Under the pieces are notes generated by a model. That model was not told the DNA's origin. It searched no databases and was given only the letters and a program-made list of their open reading frames with translations. DNA of 29,220 nt from an uncultured Acidobacteriota bacterium (GTDB taxonomy: Bacteria > Acidobacteriota > Terriglobia > UBA7540), in assembly GCA_937900045.1 (NCBI GenBank), contig CALCEB010000056.1, forward strand, positions 1 through 29,220, in the 5' to 3' direction. The translations under genes were made by a program, and so were the position numbers. This document shows positions 23,205-29,220 of the stretch, one piece after another. Position 1 is the stretch's first letter; every line of letters starts with the position of its first letter.

Positions 23205-24692
23205 ATGAAAAACAATGCAGTCCTTTGCGGTTTGTTGGATGGTAGAATCCATGCCGCTTCCGGGCAGTTGATTTCAACCCCTGAAGCCGCGCGGCGATTG
23301 CATCGCAAACGCGGCTGTGTTTGTCCCTTGAGCCTGCTGATGTTTTTTGCGGTGGCTGCAAGCGGAGCCCGGGGCCAGGAGGCATTGAAAAGTCCGGCGG
23401 CGGAAGCGGCGCTCGGGCTCGAGCATCCGGCGGCAGCGCAGGACGGCGCGCCGCTCACCATCACTTTTCAGGATGCGCTGAAGCGGGCGGAAACCAACAG
23501 CCCTCAATTCCAAAACGCGCGGACCGCGGTCGAGCTGGCTCAACAGGACCGGGTGCAGGCGCGGGCCGCGAGGTTACCCTCCGTCAACTACACGACCCAA
23601 TACTTGAACACCCAGGGCAACGGACTTCCCACGGGACGTTTCGTGACCAATGACGGCGTGCACGTATACCGGTTGTGGGGTGTTTTCCATGAGGACATGC
23701 CCGGCAGCTTTTTCATTTCTGCGGGACCTCGCGCCGCCGCATACAAAGAAGCTCTGGCAAAGGAAGCGGCGGAAGTGGCTCGCCGGGGCCTGGCGGTGAC
23801 AGTAACGAATGCGTACTACGCTTTAGTCGTGGCGCAGCGGGGATATGCTCAGGCTCAACAGAGTGTTCAACAGGCTCAGCGTTTTCTCAGAATCAGCCAG
23901 GATCTGGAGCGTGGGGGCGAAGTAGCCCATACCGATGTGATCCGCTTCCAGCTTCAATTCAACCAGCAGCAACAGGCCCTGCAAGAAGTGCAATTGCAGA
24001 TGGAGAACGCCCGCCTTGACCTCGCCGTTCTGCTGTTCCCCAACCTCAACGAAAATTTCACGGTGGTGGACGACCTGGACATGGCTCCGCCGCTGCTACC
24101 TTTGCCGGATGCGGAAAACCTGGCGCGTAACAACAATCCCAACGTGCGCGCCGCGCTGACTGCCTTCAAGCAGGCGGATTTGAACGTGGCGATTGCGAAA
24201 TCCACTTTCTATCCGACGCTGACGCTGGATTTTATTTACGGAATTGAGTCCAACATGATCGCCTTTTACAGCCGGCCCTCATCGTTCCCCAACCGTGTCC
24301 CGGAACTCGGCTATTTCGGCACCTACACGTTCAATTTGCCCATCTTTGACTGGGGCATGCGCCGAAGCAAATTGAAGCAGTCTGAATATCAACGGCGCCA
24401 AGCGCACTTCGATTTGAGCTTTGCCCAGCGAGACGCCCTTCGTCAGTTTTATTCCTATTACAATGAAAGCGAAACGTCGTGGAAGGAGTTGGATTCCCTT
24501 CGGCAATCGGCGGATCTGGCCGCTCAGAATCTGCGGCTGGTAACGCTGCGGTATAAGGCTGGAGAAGCACTCTTCCTTGATCTTGTTGACGCGCAGAACA
24601 GCCTGAACCTAGCGCGCGACGCCTATAATGCCGGTCAAGCCCGCTACCGGGTGGCGCTGGCGCGGCTTCAGACCATTACGGGACCCTTCTGA
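23205..24692 (+). CDS. TolC-family outer-membrane efflux protein
   Basis: The 495-residue protein has a long N-terminal leader with a hydrophobic stretch (CPLSLLMFFAVAASGARG) before the mature region. Two TolC-type helical repeats follow: FQDALKRAETNSPQFQNARTAVELAQQDRV, ARNNNPNVRAALTAFKQADLNVA, and the C-terminal coil YKAGEALFLDLVDAQNSLNLARDAY. Trimers form the channel of tripartite pumps through the outer membrane. The ATG at 23205 is preceded by AAAGGGG; an upstream TTG reading from 23121 is rejected as it adds Cys-rich non-family sequence. Its TGA overlaps the next gene's ATG (TGATG), so the two are translationally coupled. Confidence 0.9.
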   Translation: MKNNAVLCGLLDGRIHAASGQLISTPEAARRLHRKRGCVCPLSLLMFFAVAASGARGQEALKSPAAEAALGLEHPAAAQDGAPLTITFQDALKRAETNSPQFQNARTAVELAQQDRVQARAARLPSVNYTTQYLNTQGNGLPTGRFVTNDGVHVYRLWGVFHEDMPGSFFISAGPRAAAYKEALAKEAAEVARRGLAVTVTNAYYALVVAQRGYAQAQQSVQQAQRFLRISQDLERGGEVAHTDVIRFQLQFNQQQQALQEVQLQMENARLDLAVLLFPNLNENFTVVDDLDMAPPLLPLPDAENLARNNNPNVRAALTAFKQADLNVAIAKSTFYPTLTLDFIYGIESNMIAFYSRPSSFPNRVPELGYFGTYTFNLPIFDWGMRRSKLKQSEYQRRQAHFDLSFAQRDALRQFYSYYNESETSWKELDSLRQSADLAAQNLRLVTLRYKAGEALFLDLVDAQNSLNLARDAYNAGQARYRVALARLQTITGPF

Positions 24693-25966
24693 TGCAATCA
24701 AACTCTTCGCCAGACATCAGAGCGAACCAGGGACCGGAAGGAAATAGAAAGCCCGGCCTCTTCGCCGCCGTGCTTCTGGCGGCCCTCGTTTGCCCTCTGA
24801 CCCATTGCTCAAAAGAAGCGAAGCCGCCAGAGCCCTTGGTTACGGTGGAAGTTGCGACGGTCAAGAAAATGTTAATCCGACGCAAAGTGGAGACGGAGGC
24901 CGTTCTGTATCCTTTGGTCGAGACCCCTCTCGAGCCGAAGATCAACGCGCCGGTTCGCAAGTTTTATGTGAACCGGGGCAGCTATGTGCATGCCGGGGAA
25001 TTGCTGGCCGAGCTTGAAAACGAGGACCTTAAAGCAGCAGTCATGGAAAGCAAAGGAAACTTCCAGACGGCGCAGGCCAATTATGACAGTTTCCTCAAGG
25101 CCGGCCTGCCTCAATTGCTGGAGAAAGCCAGGTTGGACTTGAAAGCGGCCAAACAAGCCCGGGACGAAGCAAAGCAAATCTACCAGAGCCGCCGGTCTCT
25201 TTACTCGCAGGGCGCCATCCCCCGGCGGGATCTTGAAACATCGAGAGTGGCCTTCACCCAAGCCCAAAATCAATACCAACTGGCGCTGGCTCAACTCAAG
25301 GCTTTGCAATCCGGCGGGCGGGAGCAACAACTGAAAGCTGCCGAAGGCCAGCTTGCCTCTGCAAGAGGGCGGTACGAAGCCGCCCAAGCTCACTTGAGCT
25401 ATTCGGAAATACGAAGTCCCATTGATGGCGTGGTGAGTGACCGGCTTTTGAATCCTGGGAATACCGCGACGGCGGGGCAACCGGTGATTACCGTGATGGA
25501 TATTTCTTCGGTGGTGGCGCGCGCCCATCTCCCCCCGCAACAGGCTTCGTGGCTGAAGCTGGGGGACGCGGCTAAAATCACGGTTTCATCCGGTCAAGCA
25601 GATATTCCGGGCAAGGTTACGATGATCAGCCCCGCCGTTGATCCGAACAGCACCACCGTGGAAGTGTGGGTAACGGCAGCCAATCCGAGCGGCAAGCTGC
25701 GGCCGGGAGGAACCGTGGATGAAACGATCATCGCGGAGACTGTGCCGGACGCCACCGTGATTCCGGAGGTTGCCTTGCAGACGGCGCCCGATGGGTCTAC
25801 CAGCGTGATGGTGGTTGGAGCGGACAGCCGGGCGCATCAGCGAAGTGTGACAGCAGGGATCCGGGACGGTGATGAGGTCCAGGTCACGAAGGGTCTTAAT
25901 GCCGGAGAACGGGTCGTGACGCAAGGCGCCTATGGCCTGCCCGACGGGACGAAGGTGAAGTTCTAG
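24692..25966 (+). CDS. Membrane-fusion protein of an RND efflux pump
   Basis: The 424-residue protein has a signal or anchor helix ending at Cys39 (LTHC, a weak lipobox with His at -1). Periplasmic adaptor domains follow. The barrel-sandwich half is near 60-105 (EPKINAPVRKFYVNRGSYVHAGELLAELEN). A long coiled coil spans about 110-215. The second sandwich half reads SEIRSPIDGVVSDRLLNPGNTATAGQPVITVMD, and a beta-barrel and C-terminal domain run to the end. Adaptors link the RND pump to TolC. The start overlaps the TolC stop as TGATG. A long imperfect inverted repeat lies between this gene and the RND gene. Confidence 0.92.
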   Translation: MQSNSSPDIRANQGPEGNRKPGLFAAVLLAALVCPLTHCSKEAKPPEPLVTVEVATVKKMLIRRKVETEAVLYPLVETPLEPKINAPVRKFYVNRGSYVHAGELLAELENEDLKAAVMESKGNFQTAQANYDSFLKAGLPQLLEKARLDLKAAKQARDEAKQIYQSRRSLYSQGAIPRRDLETSRVAFTQAQNQYQLALAQLKALQSGGREQQLKAAEGQLASARGRYEAAQAHLSYSEIRSPIDGVVSDRLLNPGNTATAGQPVITVMDISSVVARAHLPPQQASWLKLGDAAKITVSSGQADIPGKVTMISPAVDPNSTTVEVWVTAANPSGKLRPGGTVDETIIAETVPDATVIPEVALQTAPDGSTSVMVVGADSRAHQRSVTAGIRDGDEVQVTKGLNAGERVVTQGAYGLPDGTKVKF

Positions 25967-25967
25967 C

Positions 25968-26031
25968 AAGGCAGAGACATGAGACGAGTGACAAGTGACG
26001 ATCCGCATGTCTTTTCTTGTCTCTTTGCCTT
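25968..26031 (+). repeat. Long imperfect inverted repeat between adaptor and pump genes
   Basis: AAGGCA-GAGACA (25968-25979) pairs with TGTCTC-tt-TGCCTT (26018-26031), with a two-base bulge and further weaker pairing inside. It begins one base after the adaptor stop and ends ten bases before the pump ATG. There is no T-run, so it could set the mRNA ratio or stability between the two genes. Confidence 0.5.
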
Positions 26032-26041
26032 CAGGTTTTGA

Positions 26042-29000
26042 ATGTCAAACTCCAGTCCAGCGCCACTAAGCGGAAACGAATCACGTTCGCGCGAGAATGG
26101 CTCGTCGTACTGGTTCGCGCGCGAGTCCAAGTCGATCATCTTCCTCATCCTCACGCTGGCGCTGGTGGGCGGTTACCTCGCCTTTTCTATCCCAATCGCA
26201 GTCTTTCCTTCCACGAATTTCCCACGCATCATCATCGCCGTGGATAATGGCGTAATGCCCATCGACCAGATGCTGGTCACCATCACGCGGCCTCTCGAGG
26301 AAGCGGTGAGCGGCGTGATGGGCATTCAGGACGTGCAATCCATCACCAGCCGGGGTTCCGCGGAAATCGATCTTTACTTTAGCTGGAGAGTGGACATGTT
26401 CCAAACGCTGCAGCGCGTCAACGCGGCGATTGCGCGAGTGCAGCCCACGCTGCCGCCCACGGCCAAGATCGCAGCCAATCGCCTGCAGTTCTCCAGCTTC
26501 CCAATCCTGGGTTATAGCCTCACTTCGAACTCCGTGCCCCAGATCCGGCTCTGGGAGCTGGCCACCTATGAGTTCAAGCCCAGACTTGCCAGTTTGCCCG
26601 GAGTAGGGACCATTCTTATCCAGGCCACACAGGTGCCGGAATTCCAAATCACCCCTGACCCGGCCCAATTGCTGGTAACGCATGTAACGATAACGGACAT
26701 TCTGAACGCCGTTGGAAATTCAAACCTGATTAAGTCTCCAGGGCTTTTTGCTCGCAACCACCAGTTGTACCTGGGGCTGATCAGCGGACAGGTCCACAAT
26801 CCACCGGAAATCGCAAGTATCTTCATCAAGAAGGATCCTCGTGGGAATCCCATTTATGTCAGGGACATCTCCACCGTCTCGTCCTCTGTTGCGCCCAACT
26901 ATACCATTGTCACGGCCAACAGCGACCCAGCCGTGCTCATCAACGTTAACCGCCAGCAAAAGAGCAATACCATGCAGGTGGCGAGTGAAGTCAAAGCGGA
27001 ATTGCAAAGGATTGAGCCGGATCTGCCCCCGGGCGTGAAGGTGAGTAATTTTTATGACCAGTCTTGGATTGTGGGGGAGTCCATCAAGAGCGTGCGGGAC
27101 GCTATCCTGATCGGGCTGGTGCTGACCGCATTGGTTTTGGTGCTATTCCTCCAGGATTGGGGATCCTCGTTTATCGCAGGAATGGTCATCCCTATTACTA
27201 TTCTGATTACCTTCCTGGCGCTCAAGTTTCTGGGGGAAAGTTTCAATTTAATGTCCCTGGGCGGCCTTGCTGCAGCGGTCGGACTGATTATCGATGACGC
27301 CATTGTGGTGGTCGAAAATGTCGTCTTGCAGCGCGAGGCCGGCGCAGGCAGGTTCGAGGCCGTGGCGCTCACCCTGAAGGAACTCACGGGGGCGTTGGTG
27401 GGCTCGACGCTGACCCCGATCGTCGTTTTTGTTCCCCTGGTGGCGATCACCGGCGTGACGGGGGTCTTCTTCCGGGCGCTCGCTGTCACCATCAGTGTGG
27501 CGCTGTTTACTTCACTGGCATTGGCGCTCACTTGGACTCCCAACCTGTGTCTCTATTTGCTGCGCCCGAAAAGAGATTCCAACCTTGCCAAAACCCCGAT
27601 GGAAGGAGTCCCTCCGGCGGCGGCGGCCGATGCAACCCCTGAACAGATCGAGGTGCGGCGGCTGATGGCGGCTGAAGAGCACCTGATGGGAGGAACCATC
27701 GGCCGGGTCATTCTCTTTTACGAAAAATGGTTTCGTCGCGTTCTGAAGCATCCCATGTGGATTCCGGCCTTCGGTGTGGTTTTGATCGTGGTTTCCTTTT
27801 TCTGTTACCGCCACATCGGGTCTGACCTGCTGCCGAAAATGGACGAAGGAGGCTTCATTATTGATTACGTGACGCCACCCGGCAGCTCCCTGGCCGAAAC
27901 CAATCGGATGATCACTCACATATTGAAGATTGTGAATTCGGTTCCCGAAGTTGCGGAAGTCTCGCGGCGGACGGGGTTGCAACTGGGTCTCGCGGCGGTG
28001 ACAGAAGCGAACACTGGGGACATCTCCGTCAAGCTCAAGACAAACCGGGATCGCGACATCTGGACGATTATGAATGAAATCCGCGACAAGGTTACCCAGC
28101 AGGAGCCAGCCGTGAGTGCGGACTTCGTCCAGAAGCTCCAGGACATGATCGGAGACCTGACCAGTGCTCCCCAGCCCATCAAGATCAAGATGTTTTCCCC
28201 GGATGCCAAGCTCCTGGACTCTTGGGCGCCCAAGGTCGCGGACGCTATTGGCAACATCAGGGTGGGAGGCAATCATCCCGTGGTGGATATCGATGACGGC
28301 GTTGACTCGACAACCAGCGGTCCGGCTCTGGTTTTCCAAGTGAATGGGGCGAAGGCCGCTCACGCCGGCTTCTCTCCTCACAATGTGGCAAACGAGGCCG
28401 CGGCGATGCTGGATGGGGTTACAGCACCGGAGCCTGTCGTGGTGGACGACCGTCCCTATACGCTCCGTATCCGCTATCCAAGGACGACCCGATCATCGCT
28501 CGCTGCGATGAACAATACCTTGTTGATGAGCCCCACGGGACAAACGGCAACGCTGGGATCTCTCGCTTCGATCACGGAACTGCCCGGCCAAACCGAAATC
28601 CTGCAGGATAATCAGCAGCGTTACGTGGCCGTCACAGCGCGGTTGGAAGGCTTGGATCTAGGCCATGGCATCGCTGCAGTACAAAAGGTATTGGCTGGCA
28701 TGCATCTCCCATCCTCTATTCGAATCGAATATGGCGGCCTTTATAAGACCCAACAACAGTCGTTCCGCGATCTGGTGCTGGTCCTGGTGCTGGCCGTGGT
28801 TTTTGTCTTTATGGTGCTGCTCTTCGAGTTTAGGAGCTTTGCCGCGCCCATCTCGATTCTCGCCAGTGCGGTGTTTGCCACCTCAGGCGCATTTTTTACC
28901 TTGTTCATTACCGGCATTACGTTAAACCTCTCTTCGTTTATGGGAGTGATCATGGTGATCGGAATTGTGGCGAAGAATGGCATTTTGCTATTGGATGCCG

Positions 29001-29220
29001 ATGGCAAGTTCCGGGCGGCGGGCTTTTCGGCCAGTGAAGCGATCGTTCAGGCGGGCCGGCGCCGGTTGCGCCCGATCCTCATGACGGCCCTGGCGGCCGC
29101 GGTCGGATTTCTGCCGCTGGCGCTTGCCATTGGCGCGGGATCACAGATGCTCCAGCCGCTGGCGATTGCCGTCATCGGCGGCCTGCTCATCGCCACGGTC
29201 CTGTCTCTCATGGTCACGCC
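26042..29220 (+). CDS. RND-family efflux pump (partial, runs off window)
   Basis: The reading frame is open for 1059 codons from the ATG at 26042 to the window end, with no stop, and lacks only a short C-terminus. It is an AcrB/CusA-type inner-membrane exporter driven by the proton gradient. TM1 is SIIFLILTLALVGGYLAFSIP; the periplasmic part opens PSTNFPRI. The proton-relay aspartates are D418-D419 in LIIDDAIVVVENV, and the matching lysine is K978 in GIVAKNGILLLD. The sequence sits between drug (HAE) and metal (HME) exporters, so the substrate is open. It is the third gene of the TolC-adaptor-pump operon and probably under the adjacent two-component system. Confidence 0.93.
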   Translation, partial: MSNSSPAPLSGNESRSRENGSSYWFARESKSIIFLILTLALVGGYLAFSIPIAVFPSTNFPRIIIAVDNGVMPIDQMLVTITRPLEEAVSGVMGIQDVQSITSRGSAEIDLYFSWRVDMFQTLQRVNAAIARVQPTLPPTAKIAANRLQFSSFPILGYSLTSNSVPQIRLWELATYEFKPRLASLPGVGTILIQATQVPEFQITPDPAQLLVTHVTITDILNAVGNSNLIKSPGLFARNHQLYLGLISGQVHNPPEIASIFIKKDPRGNPIYVRDISTVSSSVAPNYTIVTANSDPAVLINVNRQQKSNTMQVASEVKAELQRIEPDLPPGVKVSNFYDQSWIVGESIKSVRDAILIGLVLTALVLVLFLQDWGSSFIAGMVIPITILITFLALKFLGESFNLMSLGGLAAAVGLIIDDAIVVVENVVLQREAGAGRFEAVALTLKELTGALVGSTLTPIVVFVPLVAITGVTGVFFRALAVTISVALFTSLALALTWTPNLCLYLLRPKRDSNLAKTPMEGVPPAAAADATPEQIEVRRLMAAEEHLMGGTIGRVILFYEKWFRRVLKHPMWIPAFGVVLIVVSFFCYRHIGSDLLPKMDEGGFIIDYVTPPGSSLAETNRMITHILKIVNSVPEVAEVSRRTGLQLGLAAVTEANTGDISVKLKTNRDRDIWTIMNEIRDKVTQQEPAVSADFVQKLQDMIGDLTSAPQPIKIKMFSPDAKLLDSWAPKVADAIGNIRVGGNHPVVDIDDGVDSTTSGPALVFQVNGAKAAHAGFSPHNVANEAAAMLDGVTAPEPVVVDDRPYTLRIRYPRTTRSSLAAMNNTLLMSPTGQTATLGSLASITELPGQTEILQDNQQRYVAVTARLEGLDLGHGIAAVQKVLAGMHLPSSIRIEYGGLYKTQQQSFRDLVLVLVLAVVFVFMVLLFEFRSFAAPISILASAVFATSGAFFTLFITGITLNLSSFMGVIMVIGIVAKNGILLLDADGKFRAAGFSASEAIVQAGRRRLRPILMTALAAAVGFLPLALAIGAGSQMLQPLAIAVIGGLLIATVLSLMVT

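Noticed and set aside
27512..28381. A 289-residue minus-strand open frame opposite the RND pump
   Set aside because: Antisense to a conserved pump domain; composition is that of a shadow frame.

Overview
The window looks like a bacterial chromosome segment of moderately high G+C. It is probably from an Acidobacteriota-like soil or environmental bacterium. This placement is inferred from the gene mix: secreted tricorn-type protease, small secreted beta-rich protein, MglA-type GTPase, YVTN-propeller lipoprotein, bacterial microcompartment shell protein, and RND efflux linked to a two-component system. No rRNA or tRNA is present to confirm it. No prophage, insertion sequence, CRISPR array, tRNA or rRNA was recognised.

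Layout. At 49-2756 (minus strand), a small basic protein is followed by thiC and then a tightly packed trio: a PD-(D/E)XK nuclease-like protein, HicA and HicB. The last three genes are joined by ATGA overlaps, and the nuclease start directly follows the thiC stop. From 2757 to 3770 there is about 1 kb of non-coding DNA with an A/T-rich patch and GC-rich hairpin repeats. From 3771 to 7618 (plus) a tricorn protease gene is followed by a HTH-TOBE (molbindin-like) regulator. From 7630 to 9866 (minus) lie a propeller lipoprotein and DAHP synthase. From 10574 to 12430 (plus) there are a small secreted protein with its own terminator and an orphan MacB/FtsX-type permease. From 12431 to 13280 there is decayed DNA with a transglutaminase-like pseudogene. 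From 13281 to 16624 (minus) there are a methyltransferase, a four-TM holin-like protein, a GerW/YtfJ-like protein, two membrane proteins and a cupin. From 16702 to 18970 (minus) a two-gene microcompartment locus encodes a BMC-H shell protein and a CoA-acylating aldehyde dehydrogenase with an encapsulation-peptide-like tail. From 19106 to 20703 (plus) there are a secreted protein of unknown function and an MglA-like GTPase. From 20797 to the window end (plus) come an OmpR-type regulator, its histidine kinase and a TolC / membrane-fusion / RND efflux set, with the RND gene cut by the window edge.

How the genes work together. Three groups are functionally coherent. The efflux block has a sensor kinase and regulator just upstream of a complete tripartite exporter. 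The microcompartment pair combines a shell hexamer with a cargo enzyme that converts an aldehyde plus CoA to acyl-CoA. The nuclease-HicA-HicB trio is built like a translationally coupled conflict or addiction module riding behind thiC. The strongest candidates for something new are this trio, the minimal microcompartment locus with the double C-terminal extension on its dehydrogenase, and the strong non-TPP-like hairpin in the thiC leader. A dispersed family of intergenic hairpins marked by the octamer TGTAGCGC also deserves a look.
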